Of a stretch of DNA of 64,000 bases, positions 11,253-22,351 are shown piece after piece (the stretch's first letter is position 1; the number at the start of each line of letters is the position of its first letter). A program made the position numbers and the translations under genes. This DNA is from Scenedesmus sp. ARA3 (taxonomy: Eukaryota > Chlorophyta > Chlorophyceae > Sphaeropleales > Scenedesmaceae), in NCBI GenBank assembly GCA_004335835.1, contig RWJK01001811.1:1-64000 (forward strand), given 5' to 3'. The notes below the pieces were generated by a model, which made no database searches, was not told the DNA's origin, and saw only the letters and a program-made list of their open reading frames with translations.

Positions 11253-12940
11253 TTGCAGGGAGAATGGCCCTCTTGAAGCCGGCTGGGGCATCGCTGCCAT
11301 GGCCCGGGCACTGGAGCTGGTACGGTCTCGGGACACAAGCAACGTCATTGGCAAGTTCTTGAGCTGGGTCAACAAAGTGCCGATGCAAGACATGCTGTAC
11401 TACACGGTGACCCTCACAGCCAAGAACCTGCCCAACCAGTACGGCAACTGTGAGTATGAGGCTAGGGCTTTTGTGGGGTTCCGGCATACAATGGACAGCC
11501 AAGCATGCAAGACATGCTGTACTGCACGGTGACCCTCACCAGCAAGAATTTGCCTAACCAGTCCAGCAACTGTGAGTAGGATGTGGGCGATGTCTTGTGT
11601 TGCGACTGTCGGGGAATAGCAGTGACAGCCATCAAGCAAGACATGCTGTACTGCACGGTGACCCTCACCAGCAAGAACCTGCCCAACTGTGAGTCTGCGG
11701 CTGGAGCGGTTTTTAAGCAGTTGTGGTGTAGCAGCAGCAGACGCGCATCATGTCGTGTCACGTGCGCAATAGAATCACAGGATGCCAGACAACTCCTTAC
11801 TTCAACTGCATCAGCGCAACTGAACTGACTTCCAATTGGCAATTTTTTCTCAAGCCGTATGATACCGCTGTACCCTGTTGAATGGATTCAGGGCACTGCA
11901 CGCTTGCAGAAGCTGACATCGCCCTTAAGGTGCCAGACAGTTTATAGGAAATGGCATTCCCCATGGCACAATCCTCACCTGCCGTCTTGTCATCTCCTGC
12001 TGCACCCCACAGGGCACAGCACGCTGGCGGAAGCCTACATGGCGCTCGGCGTGCTCGGCAACAACCGCACCATGTACAACTCCGGCGTCTCGACGTTCAC
12101 TGCGACAGTCGCAGACCACCTCAAATGGGGCAAAGGCAGTTTTGCCACGCAGTACGGCAACATCAGCAGGCTGCCGGGCGAGTGCAGCGAGACGATGCGG
12201 GACATGTACCACAGCCAGTTCGGCCTTGGGGGCCTGCTGCAGGCGGCTGAGATTGCGTGGCAACAGGTGCGGTGTGTGGTTTGTGTGTCTCAGCCAGTTT
12301 GGCCTTGGGGGCTTGCTGCAGGCGGCCGAAATCGCTTGGCAGCTGCAGCAGGTGAGACGGTGCTTGCTTACAATCCAATGCTCAAAGTAAAGACCATGCG
12401 CGACATGTACCAACTGGCTACAGCCAGTTTGGCCTGGGCGGGCTTTTGCAGGCGGCTGAGATTGCATGGCAGCAGGTGAGAGCAACAGCACGTAGTGTAT
12501 CAGATGCATGCTGTAGACGATGCGCGACATGTACCACAGCCAGTTCGGCCTGGGGGGCTTGCTGCAGGCGGCTGAGATTGCATGGCAGCAGGTGAGACGG
12601 TGCTTGCTTACAATGTCCAACCCACAATGTATAGACGATGCGCGACATGTACCACTCGCAGTTTGGCTTGGGGGGCTTGCTGCAGGCGGCTAAGATTGCG
12701 TGGCAGCAGGTGCGGCGGCTGTACTCGGCGGCTGTAGTCAGTACATGATGGTGGTTTGTGTAATGCAGGCTGTAGCGAACAGTGTATATATGGGTGTTGC
12801 TGCATGCCACAAGGTGTGCCTGCTAACGCCAACCCTTGCCACTCACTGCAAGCTGACAGGCTTGCTGCTGCTGCTGCAGGGCGAGGACCTCTACAGTTCC
12901 AGCAACTACGCCCTGGCAGCAGCCATGGAGCTGACACAGT
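9480..12940 (+). CDS. Secreted alginate-lyase-like protein, 3' incomplete
   Basis: Exons 9480-10370, 10924-11051, 11259-11449, 12013-12266 and 12880-~12940 join in frame to about 508 residues before an assembly gap. The start gives a hydrophobic signal peptide (MRVSAILALLLPGLVLL…). The body matches the alginate-lyase/chondroitinase helical fold family (Pfam alginate_lyase type): an ICGHVSFVE block, LAWYATADARYA, INAWATTNTDW, ENGPLEAGWG, a GNWHST junction spanning exons 3 and 4, then RDMYHSQFGLGGLLQAAEIA and DLYSSSNYAL. Asn-Trp and Arg…Tyr-His motifs are typical of this superfamily; the substrate cannot be told from sequence. Many Asn-X-Ser/Thr sites fit a secreted glycoprotein. Introns contain echo copies of exon ends. 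The last exon runs into a CTG tract with no clear donor, then a gap, then retrotransposon sequence, so the true C-terminus is missing. Confidence 0.75.
10306..10522 (+). repeat. Duplicated exon-1 end and splice donor
   Basis: The last ~65 coding bases of exon 1 with donor (ACTGCTCGGCAGCGTACGA … GTAGAG|GTGAGTG, 10306-10377) recur with scattered substitutions at 10451-10522 inside the intron, again ending GTAGAGGTGAGTG. Both copies read …GHVSFVE before the donor. Confidence 0.85.
10691..10970 (+). repeat. Triplicated exon-2 start and splice acceptor
   Basis: The acceptor plus exon-2 start (TGCAG|ATGGACGCGCAGATGG) occurs three times, at about 10691-10741, 10815-10860 and 10915-10970. Only the last continues into the conserved ATADARYATQ coding sequence. 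The first keeps MALAWY and is then cut by a GTACGC donor-like site; the second diverges into LARLCS. Confidence 0.85.
11385..11695 (+). repeat. Triplicated exon-3 end and splice donor
   Basis: The exon-3 end, from GCAAGACATGCTGTACTAC through AACCTGCCCAACCAG to AACT|GTGAGT (11385-11455), is repeated at about 11507-11578 and 11636-11695. The third copy lacks the NQYG codons but keeps AACT|GTGAGT. All three preserve a usable donor. Confidence 0.85.
12517..12591 (+). other. Candidate cassette exon (echo copy 4)
   Basis: Exactly 75 bases lie between TAG (12514-12516, acceptor-like) and a GTGAGAC donor. They encode 25 codons in phase 0-0, TMRDMYHSQFGL…AWQQ, nearly identical to the end of exon 4. 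Inclusion would add a second copy of this conserved block without breaking frame. No pyrimidine tract precedes it, so use as an exon is only possible, not shown. Confidence 0.45.
12635..12709 (+). other. Candidate cassette exon (echo copy 5)
   Basis: A second 75-base block runs from TATAG (acceptor-like, ending 12634) to a GTGCGG donor. It encodes TMRDMYHSQFGL…KIAWQQ in phase 0-0, with one Glu-to-Lys change relative to exon 4. Its donor, GTGCGGCGG, resembles that of the true exon 4 (GTGCGGTGT) more closely than the other copies do. Confidence 0.45.
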
Positions 12941-13003
12941 TGCTGCTGCTGCTGCCGCTGCTGCTGCTGCTGCCGCTGCTGCTGCTGCTGCTGCTGCTGC
13001 TGC

Positions 13004-13053
13004 NNNNNNNNNNNNNNNNNNNNNNNNNNNNNNNNNNNNNNNNNNNNNNNNNN
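13004..13053. other. Assembly gap (50 N)
   Basis: Fifty Ns follow directly on a CTG tract (12942-13003) that extends the last visible alginate-lyase-like exon. The exact size of 50 suggests a placeholder of unknown true length. Sequence on the far side is a retrotransposon in the opposite orientation. Confidence 0.98.
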
Positions 13054-13280
13054 ACGCCGTCATCTCGGTCCATCCCTTTGGAGACGGCTACTGCCGTTGC
13101 ATCGGCTATTTCGTTTGCAACAATGCCAGTGTGGCTTTTCACCTTCCAAAAGTGGACCGTGTGTATAGAGTGTGTTATACGGCTTACTATATCTTGTAGC
13201 AGCGTTAGATGCCTGTGCTCCCGCATGTCTTGAGGCCGGGTCGTCGCCTTGCGCACTTGGAAGAACAAGTTAAGACAAAA
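13054..13280 (-). mobile_element. Retrotransposon RNase H domain, C-terminal fragment
   Basis: The minus strand encodes the end of an RNase H domain: a helical segment (HRHLTLLQDIVSRI), then HFWKVKSHTGIVANEIADAT, the conserved K-x-K-S-H-x-G-x-x-x-N-E-x-A-D signature around the catalytic His and the last Asp. The frame stays open into the assembly gap. Upstream (above about 13280) the same frame no longer looks like RNase H, and no reverse transcriptase is visible, so the copy is truncated. Algal Dualen/RandI elements carry RNase H followed by a CCHC knuckle and an RLE nuclease, which is the part preserved at 1-545, so both remnants could belong to one family. That link is inferred. Confidence 0.75.
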
Positions 13281-15948
13281 CTTGCATGGCGGGAACGGAG
13301 GATATGCAGTCGAACTGCCTGGCAAGCACCATGCAATCACCTTGAACAACTTCCAAACCTGCAGTGACTGGCCCTGGTCTCTACCTGTGGTCTCAATTTC
13401 AACATCGATACTCACACAACTTCCCCTCCGCCTCTAGTGTAGAACAGGGGCAATGCAAGCTACTAAATTGATTGCAGTGCAGAGTGTGGAGTGCCGTCAT
13501 GTTACCATAAACAAGACAAACCATGGCAACAACGTCATCGCCCTGTGCTGATGTATGTTCTAGTAGCTTGCCAATACCACACAATGACGTGCAAGCTGCA
13601 CATAAAGAGCAGATCCAGGAGCACCTTACTGTGTGTCTGATTTGGCAGTTCACCTCCGGCTGACAGCGCCGGGCAGCGTCTGTCCTACCAGGGTAAGATA
13701 GCTAGTCCAAGTCAGCATGGATCACCGCTCACATACACTCACAACCTAGGTGGGGGCCAATCCTGCAGCCTACTCGACTGGCAGATGTACAGACCAGGTG
13801 TACAAATCGTGCTGCAAACTGGACAGCAGACGCAACCCATGCGGAAAGCCGCCTGTGCCTGCTGGGATAGGTGTGCCAGCTGCATCACATGCCTGCCAGT
13901 ACCCCTGTGTAGCAGCAATGAATCATTTGGAATGCCAAAGCACACTCGACTATGAACAGACAAATTAAGCGGTGAAACTGGGTTGGCCAGTACGCACCAC
14001 AATACCTGCACTGCCAGAACTTGCCGGACACACGTGGTGTGGGATTGCTCGCTGCTGCACGCAGTCCTGTGCAGGCCTGCGCACTTGCAACGGCATAGGC
14101 TGCCCGCCACTGCATGGCCGCACTGCGTAGTGCCACAACAAACAGGGAGACGCTGCACACTACACGCTGCACAGTGCTGAAGTTGTTGACAGAGTGACCA
14201 GTAGCCAGACACCTGAGCTACCCAATCCTGGTGGCTGCAACGCTGCACTTCCCGAAGCTCAAGACAATCAAGAATTCGGTCATGGTCACAACATCCTACA
14301 AAAGATACAAACAGCATAGTGTGCATGCCGTTGCACACACAAACAAACATGCAGTCCATCACTCACATGCAAGAAGCATGGCATTGTTCCGCTTGACGTG
14401 GCAGCAGCTTGGCAAGCACTGCTGCTGTCATGCAGGCCCTGCACACGTGCACATCCTCAGAGGTGCTTATGGACTGGTGCATATGCACTGTCATGCAATC
14501 GCACGCAGCACACATGCTACGATGTCAGGCCGCCCATATCATTACTGATGCAGCCACTGCGAGTGTATATCTCAACACCAGCTGCAGATGCGCAGTAAAC
14601 AGCAAAACTTGAAAAGATCAAAACCCACCAAAGAAACTGCGAAAAGAGCATCAGCAGTGCTATGTGGCTGTGCTCCATAGGTTGAGTGGCAGGGGTTAGG
14701 CCTGCAGTCCCAAGCACGCCCAGCCACCATGCTTGAGTAGCATAGAAGCGCCCAGCCAAGACAACAGTCATGTCACTGCATGGGCAGAGTCAGAGGCAGG
14801 GCGAGTGCAGCCTGGCCATGTCACCGGGGACATTCGTGCAACAGCCCATCAACAGCCTGCACGACAAGTGCTTGTCGCATGCTGTGCGCTTTGCAAATCA
14901 CCCAGCATGGCGGCCTAGCACATGCAGCAAGAGCACCATCAGCTATACGTCACAAGCACCGACATTGCAACCATGAGCAACACATGTCTACACACTTGAT
15001 GTGTCCAGGCGTCTGTGTACTGCAAGCTGATAGCCCGGCCAAAACACCGCTACATGGTAAAACTGCAACATGCTGCTGTTGCCGTGCACGTCCTCTCTTG
15101 GCCAAGCTATTGCCCTGCAATTGGTGCAAACATGGCAAACGCTGCACATACACAGCACGTAGGAGCTGCTCCAAACTTGCCAAAGTTGTCCAAAGTTGCC
15201 TGGGAACATACCATGGACGTCCACGACTTGACATTAGCCATGCACACCACGGACAGCATCGCAGGCTACAAGCATGCTACAGCAGCATCACTGCAACCGG
15301 AGACAGCAGGCAACCCCTCAAGTCATCAGCAATCCGTGGCACTCTGCCCACATTACACCCTTAGCAAGTGCCGACAATCCAGTACATTGTGGTAGGCACA
15401 GCACAAAACACGGGCATGCTTGCACCAGAACAGCAGTGGCTACATGTAGCCTGCACACCAGCACACCACGCCTACCCACCAGAGCTGAGTGCCGCAGCCG
15501 GCAGGACATCGTCCAATGGTGCAGCCGGCGGCTGCAGGACATGCTGTACTATGCACAAACATGCAACCATTATACTGCCCTGCAGCCCCTGCTCAACTTG
15601 AATGTTGAACCAGACACAGTGCGAAAAGCCACTCATGCACATTTCATTGCTCTCAACGCTGCATCCTGCAAAGCAAGTCAATGCACCTTCAGCCACATGC
15701 AGGGTTGAAGCAGAAGGATGCCAAGCCAAACAGAGCCCCATACATGCACAGCAACACCCAGGCCAATGCACCGCCCGCACAAGCGCCTGACCTACTGCTG
15801 CAGACCAACAAGCAACCCTGCCTTAAAACCTGCCAGCTGCAGGCAGCCATCGCCTAACAGCAAGCACACGCCCTGCTGACCGGCACTTCAAGCTGCATGT
15901 TGTGCACTGGCACTGCACATGGTCGCTGCTGCTTGAGGCTTGCAGGTT
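13281..15948. other. Intergenic, no supported gene
   Basis: Frames up to about 200 codons exist on both strands but are Cys/His/Thr-rich shadows of CATG- and GCA-rich DNA, without domain motifs or splice-linked continuation. The right-hand end is 3' flank of the PP2A B55 gene. No clear TGTAA-type polyadenylation signal was found close to its stop. Confidence 0.5.
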
Positions 15949-18900
15949 TCATGCACAATACATATACAGGCTGTTTGAGGCTGCACAAGCAATCACATTT
16001 GCCTCAGGGTGCCAGGCCAAATGCAGAAGCTTGTTGGTGTAGTCACTCTGTGCCTCAGCAGGCTCTCCTGGACTGCGCTTGCCCACTCCCATGCGCCCCT
16101 TCAGCACGTTGTGAGGAAAGCGCGCAGGTGCTGACTGCAGGTGCACACAGATAGCACACAGTTGATATTATTTAGTGTCGCCTGCTGAAATGGTCAGCCG
16201 TGCCTTACAACACAATCTACAACACCTCGTGACAGCGCACACATGCTGAACGTATAACTATGCCTGCGCTAGACCAGCACTCCAGCGCTGAGCAGCATGA
16301 GTGACTGCAGGCTCAGCCACCAATAATATGCAACCTGCTTCACCTTCTGTGCCGGCTGCAGCCGCCGCCGCATGGGGTCCCTGCTGGCCTCCAGCGGGAT
16401 GCCCTGTGCACCCTCCCCGCACTTGAAGACCTTGAACGTGTTGCTGTAGCTGCCGCTGGCCACGTAGCTGGCTGACCCGTTCATGCAGCAGTCAAACTTG
16501 TCAAAAATGCAGTCGTTCTCATACAGGTCACACAGCTGCGCGCAGTACAACAAAATGACAAAAAAGCAGGTGTCAGCAGTCAGTACTTACAGGCAAAGCA
16601 GCAAGGCACCCACCAGAATGCATGCATTTAACGACTTCAAGCCAAGACATACACATGTAATGTCAGAAACCTGTCATAGCTACTGAAGACCGACGCGCAC
16701 AACAAGTCTGCCAGGCTGTGCAAACTAATGCACTGACGATACACTGCTGCAGGCTGCACCAAATCATATATGTTGCTGTTCGACAAAGGCCAGACGCGGG
16801 CAGAACACAACCTCAGTGCGCTGAGACTCACCCGTGGCCGCAGCTCCTCATGCACAGCCAGGGTGACCACTGGCCGCGCTTCCATGGCGAGGTCCCACAG
16901 CTTGAGGCTCATGTAGTCCCGGCTGAGGATGTACCTGCCGTCCCTGCTGAAGCTGATGTCACTGATGGAGGCGATGATCTCAGAGAAGAATGACTTGCTG
17001 CCCTGCAGTGGCAAGGCAACAGCAATGTGCACCTCAGGACATAACAGCCCGAAGTGATGAACAGTTGGTCAACGTGTCTACTTTTAGACAGGGCAGCCAC
17101 CATCAAACACAACCACACCCTGCATGTCAAAACATTCATGTGAGAAATCCAGACGCTTCAGACTCTGGCTCGCGATCTTGGCTGCAGGGGTTGATGGTGC
17201 TGTGCTGGCGTGCTGCTTGCCTGGCCTGCATCTGCTGTGCAGCTAAGACACCAGCTGCCCTGCATAATCAAAGCAGCTTCCATGTAACAGCATCCAAGTA
17301 ACAGCAAAGCATACCAAACATGGTCAATGAATGCAGAGCTACATGATCTCTCACCGATGCATCCACCTCCTCAAAAGCCTTGGCATGTCTGTCGCAGAGA
17401 GCAGAGTTGCGCATGTCCGCAAGCCGTATGCAGCCTTTGCTGCTGCTGTATGCAAAGATGTTGCAGTGTTGAGGGTGGAACTCAGCCGACGTGATGACCT
17501 GCAGGCAACAGTACATGCACATGCATCACAATGTGATGCATTTGACCGTGCAGTGAGCAAAGATGTTTCAGGTTGTTGGTTGACTACTGTTGTGCTGCAT
17601 GGGTAAATCAATTACTGTTGTGCTGCATGGGTAAATAAGTAACACAGTTGCACTAGTCCTGGCTGACAGACACAACACTGCATCTCTTTGCTGTGGGTGC
17701 ATTGGACAGTGCCAAGCTCATCATAGCTAGGCAACTCTCTCTAGCATAGCACAGCAGCGTCTCGCACCTCCGTGAGGTCTTCCATGTTTGCTGGCTTGAT
17801 GTCCACAATGTTGAAACTCTGGTTCGTCACCTCCAGGTCCCACAGGTTGATGCGCAAGTCATCGGCCGACAGGAAGGTCGCCTGGTCGCTGTTCACGCTG
17901 ATGCTGTTGATGTGGTAAGTGTGTGCGTTGGCGTACACGCGCTTGGCGCGCGAAGCCAGGCACAGCTCATGCGGCGTCACCTGCGTTTGCATGGAGGCAA
18001 GCCAGCAAGCAAAGATATGTCAAGGCAAGAGACGGTTGAAGCAACATGCACCGGCAACACATTGTTCTGAGGCAGTTCTGGTTGCGTGTACTGTTTGCGG
18101 CCGCTGTTGCCGCCGTCCTTCTGCCGACCATGATGGATAAAGATTGCTGCTGCGCTCGTTCAAATGCTATCGCTGCAATTGCAAAGGTGCAGCCTGCAGT
18201 CGCACCGTTGGTAGTCGTAACCGCTGCGTGCTGCCTGCTCCAGGTGGCGCTGTTGACAGCCCGCCAAGGCGGGGCGAGTGCATGAAGCCCCTGAAGTAAT
18301 TGCCGTTGCAAACGTGCGCACACGGTTAGCATGGTCATGAATTCATTCCTGCAAACAGGCCAGCGATGCTGCTGCTGGACTTTTGATCAGTCAAGCCTCT
18401 GACCTATGCTTGACAAAAGGCCGCCAATAGAAATGTCTGATGGGTGCTGCTGATGGCATCGCGCTGCTGCTGTTGATGGGTGCTGCAAACGGCATCGCGC
18501 TGATGCTGTTGACACAATTGCAGCTGCTCACCCTGGTCTCTCAACATTCCAGCCAGTAACCATGCTGCTCTTCTTCTCGTACACCTGCAAAAACCACAGG
18601 ATTGACGCAATCATTATTGATGATGTTGTTCCTGGCCAGCATATGCAAGTTTGGCGAGGCAAATGCAGCTGCCAAAACATCAACTGCAACATCGTAGTGC
18701 TCATGCCTGCTGTTCATCTGTGTGCATGATCTATGCCTGCTGTTCATCTGTGTGCACGATTTAACAATATGCAATCCTGCTGTGTTTGCTTACCTTCCAC
18801 AGCTTGATGGTCTTGTCATTTGTTGCTATGATGTGCTTGGTGTTGTTTGAGCTGCGCACCCATCGAACCTTGTTGATTTTCTCCTCAATCTCCAGGCTCT

Positions 18901-19788
18901 TCAGGTAATCAAACTCGGGCTCATGAGACTGGAACTCTGTAAGATACCTGTACTCGAACCCCGGACCCCGCGGCAGCGGCGGCGGCGCCCGCTGGTCCAA
19001 GCCTACTGCATAGCGCTGCGAGCCAGCAGTGCAACAGCGCAGGTGGCATACACCTGAGTAAACAACTCAAACTGGTATGCGGCACCATGCTGGAACAAAC
19101 TGTTGCACCTTGGCTATTGTGACTACTACCCACAAGACTGTGGTGTTGTGAAACGGCTATCATACGCACTGAGCAGCAGTGAAGCAGCAGCACGCGTGGC
19201 TGTCGCTGTCGCCTGCTGCAGCGGTACATTGCTGGAAGATCAGGGGCGGGTGAAGGCTCTACTTGAATCAACGGGAGTTTGGACTCCTGCAGCTGCTTAC
19301 CGGCTGGGTTGAGACCTTTTCAAAGAGCACCACCCTGCCACCCTTGTCTCCAGTAGCCAGGTATGAACCATCAGAGTCAAACTCCACAGCAGATATCACA
19401 TCAGCTGCGCAGCGAAGGCAAGAACATATTGAAAGACATTATGAGCAAAGTATTTTGACGCCTGCTGTTCCTTACAAGGCCTGAAAACGGCTGCTGCCGT
19501 GCGTTCAAACAAGTGCGCTGCTGGCATCCGTGTTGGCCGCGTGAGAAGGCCCAGGATGCGACCTGAAAGTAATTCACAGAGGTATTTGCCAAATGGCGAC
19601 CCCCTCCAAGCTGTACGCTCGCTAAACAGCTCTCCCGCTCTATTTGCTGCCTTGCTGCGACACTCGGCAGCCTACATACCCTCCTGGACCTCCTCTCCGG
19701 GCGTTCTCTCGCCAAAGCACTGCAGAAACTGCCATTCTACAGGCGGGGACTGGTCGCTGCAGCCTGTGAGCTGCGCTCCAGCAACCAT
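15949..19788 (-). CDS. PPP2R2: PP2A regulatory subunit B55 (WD40), complete
   Basis: Ten exons (19680-19788, 19301-19404, 18794-19015, 18532-18584, 18206-18290, 17768-17980, 17355-17498, 16832-17002, 16344-16535, 15949-16134) join with consistent phases to 492 residues, the usual B55 length. This is the substrate-selecting WD40 propeller subunit of protein phosphatase 2A. Family landmarks appear in order: [13 protein letters not shown], the [13 protein letters not shown] blade, [119 protein letters not shown] and a C-terminal LHLAWHPE…NSLYMY. The start at 19788 gives a short N-terminus like those of plants; an upstream Met in the same frame is less likely. Exons 4 and 5, which cover the loop before RLRLPT, are the least conserved and least certain. 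Nothing suggests inactivation. Confidence 0.95.
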
Positions 19789-21322
19789 GCTCAAGTGCTT
19801 TCTCACAGCAGACAGCTGCACATCGTGTGAACTTTCAAAAAAGCCAAGCGACACTCGCCCGTCCACGACACAGGAGCTAAGCTGCTGTGCTGCTGCAGTA
19901 AAGGTATAGATACATTGCAAACCGACAGTAGGAGCTAGGCAAGCAAGCGGACCCTTTTCACGTTGAGTTGTTGCGCACAGCAGTCGTTGGCTCCTTAAAG
20001 CCACAGACAGGCTGCCAGTGACGGCAACGAGAAGTAGGTGTTAGGGCCGGTCAACCCGACAACTTCTGCACAACGCTTTCGGCAACAGAAGCTTACATTG
20101 AGTAGCATATTCATTTAGGCCTTCGGTGGAGCACAACTCCACGCCGCACATCACCAAAGCAGAGTGGTGACTAAACGCAGTTCCGGGGCAACAAGACAGT
20201 GATCAGTGGATCTTTGCTTTGACCGAAATTCACCTACATCTCGAAAGTTTAATGGCTGTCTGCTAGCATGCTACAAGCTGCTCTGATCTGGCTGCACTGC
20301 TGCTGCTGCTGCCAGCAGCAGTGCTGCTGTTGCTGCCTGCTGGTTGTGAGTCACACACGCGTGACTCAGTGACAGCATCACCACCATGTGATTGATCAAG
20401 CGTGAGCATCAGCGTTGTCAATGTTATAATTGGTATGCTTCATGATGACCACAATATGTCGCAAGGTGCAGCATCATGAAGGTGTGAATGTTTGACCCTC
20501 TACAGGCACAGCATCATACGAAGTTGCAGGTACCACACAGTGCAGTAACACATTGCGAACATAGTGCTTCACTCACAGCACAGCATGTCAAGCATACACG
20601 CACAGCTTACAGCCTTTCAGCGCCGGAGCCAGCTTCAGCCCTGCTCACATCATGCTTACATGATGTTTTGAGATGAAAACTCTCCTTTTACAGCGTGGAT
20701 TCTGCACTAAAGGTCCACATCAACCCCTGCCACAAATCACACTTTGGGGACAAAACGCGTGCCCAGTCACATTAACATATGGCACACACTCTCCAAGTTG
20801 CCAAGGACTGACAACCCCACAATCTGCAAGCTACTGCTTGCCGACACATGCCTGGCGCCCAATTGATGGCAGGCATATCCTGCATGCCTTTTCAAGAGCC
20901 ACCGGTCAGCCCCCTGCGAGCCACAGCTCCACAAGACATGACCAGAACATCACCAAAGGCCCGCTGCTCTGCTGCTGCTGGCAGCATTTGCTGCTGTCCA
21001 AACGTGCGGCAACCCTGACGCGGCAGAGCAGTTGTCCTGAATGCATGTTGCCTGCATCAGCCAAGGTCTAGTGCATGGCAGCCATGCAGGCTGCGGCTTG
21101 AAACCAATGCTGTTCTAACAGCCCGCCACACCCATCTGGCCGCGGTATGCTGAGCAGGCACAAGGCTTGCATCAGCCAAACACGCTGTGTGGCGGCTGCT
21201 GCAACTCCTGCGGCTCCCGCTTGTGTCGCAAGTTGCCCATGCACTGCTGCTGCTGTTCTGCGCCACGGCAGACGCAGCTGCCGTGCTGCGTTCTGAAACT
21301 ACTGCTGATGCCGGTGCTGCTT
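19789..21322. other. Intergenic between the B55 and NDUFB10-like genes
   Basis: The left part is the promoter side of the B55 gene and the right part the 3' flank of the NDUFB10-like gene. A CTG run with a GTGAGTCACACACGCGTGACTC near-palindrome lies at about 20295-20370. No gene-like frame is supported. Confidence 0.5.
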
Positions 21323-22351
21323 TCAGGCTGCCAGCGCTCCTTCTCCCTTGAGCTGTGCCTGGATCTCCTTCTCCTTCTCCAGAATGTTGCCGATGTTGCG
21401 TGGCCGGGAGTGTGTGCCGCTATTCCACTGGCACACACGCACTGCTGCCTCATAGCGCTTGGTCAGCTGCAGCCATGCAGAATAGAAGAGCAGCAGCAGC
21501 GAAGACGATGAACACCTGGCAAAGCAGCACTGCATTGAGTTGATTATTACATGCAGGTCCTACATTGGTCCTGCACTGGTGCCGAGAATGAAGCAGCAAA
21601 ACGGCAAGTGCCAGTGCTATGCAGGCTAGTACTCAGCTGCCAGCATGGTACAAGCCATGAAAGGGCTGCCTTGGGGTCCTACAGCTTGTGTCGCTTACGG
21701 AGAGCGGTGGATGTCTCATGGTAAACGTTCACACACCATGCTAATATGGACAGAACAATGCTGTCATGATGGTGTTGTCGCAGCAGTTGACATTGCTGTT
21801 CCTGTGCTGTTCCTGCAGCTGCAGTAGCTGCCAGTCTGCTGCTGCAGCTGCCAGCGCTGTTCCTGCAGCTCCCGCTGCTGTTCCTAAAGCTGCAGCTGGC
21901 GCTGGTGTTCAAGCCTCAACCGCAGCTGCCTTGCAGTTGCTGCTGCTGTTCCTGCAGCTGCCCCTGCTGTTCCTGCTGTTGCCGCTGCTGTTCCTGCAAG
22001 TGCAGCTGCTGTTGCTGTACACATACAACCGTATTTGCTGGGCTGCGGCAAGGCCTGTCACCTGCTCGCACTTGTCGATGTAGTTAACTCCCTCTTTCCG
22101 CACACACTCCCCTAGGCGGTCCTTCAAGATCTGCAGCAAGCACCAGCAGCAGGCACCCACACCCAGAAGGGCAAGTTAGCAGTCACTCTAGCAGCGCTTG
22201 TGTCACCTCGCAGGTTGCTGTTCACCTTCATCTTCTCCAAATTGATCGCCACGCGGTTTGTCTTGTATGCCACGTTGTGGTAGAACGCCTTGAGGTCCTT
22301 GCTCTCGTCCACGCCCAAGATAGGGGCAGTGGGTCGCTCTGTCGACGACAT
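21323..22351 (-). CDS. NDUFB10: Mitochondrial complex I subunit, NDUFB10/PDSW-like
   Basis: Three exons (22226-22351, 22062-22130, 21323-21466), all phase 0, encode 112 residues. The protein is a small accessory subunit of the membrane arm of NADH:ubiquinone oxidoreductase. Evidence is the segment KDRLGECVRKEGVNY…DKC, which matches the family pattern DRLxxC…EGxNY…C and keeps the C-x11-C spacing of NDUFB10. It is followed by a second conserved region, LTKRYEAAVRVCQ, and a charged helical tail. The exon-1 donor is placed at AAG|GTGAAC because the nearby GTGACA donor would break frame. No cleaved targeting peptide is obvious, as is usual for this subunit. Length is closer to plant (~106) than animal (~172) members. 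Confidence 0.75.
21790..22020. repeat. Imperfect CTGTTCCTGCAGCTGC minisatellite in the NDUFB10 intron
   Basis: About a dozen diverged copies of a 15-21-base unit (CTGCTGTTCCTGCAGCTGCC) lie in intron 2, between 21467 and 22061. The array is pyrimidine-rich on the plus strand and so purine-rich in the transcript. Confidence 0.8.

Larger units (their letters stand above)
12197..12716 (+). repeat. Five copies of the exon-4 end and donor
   Basis: The exon-4 end (CGGGACATGTACCACAGCCA … GCGTGGCAACAG|GTGCGG, to 12272) is followed by four intronic copies at about 12290-12358, 12396-12480, 12517-12600 and 12635-12716, spaced roughly 117-123 bases. Each ends in a GTGAG or GTGCGG donor. The 12396 copy has an 8-base insertion that breaks frame. 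The last two are intact (see their own entries). Confidence 0.9.

Noticed and set aside
13739..14362. 207-codon minus-strand Cys-rich frame
   Set aside because: Composition follows GCA/TGC-rich DNA, no motif is recognisable and no partner exons were found.
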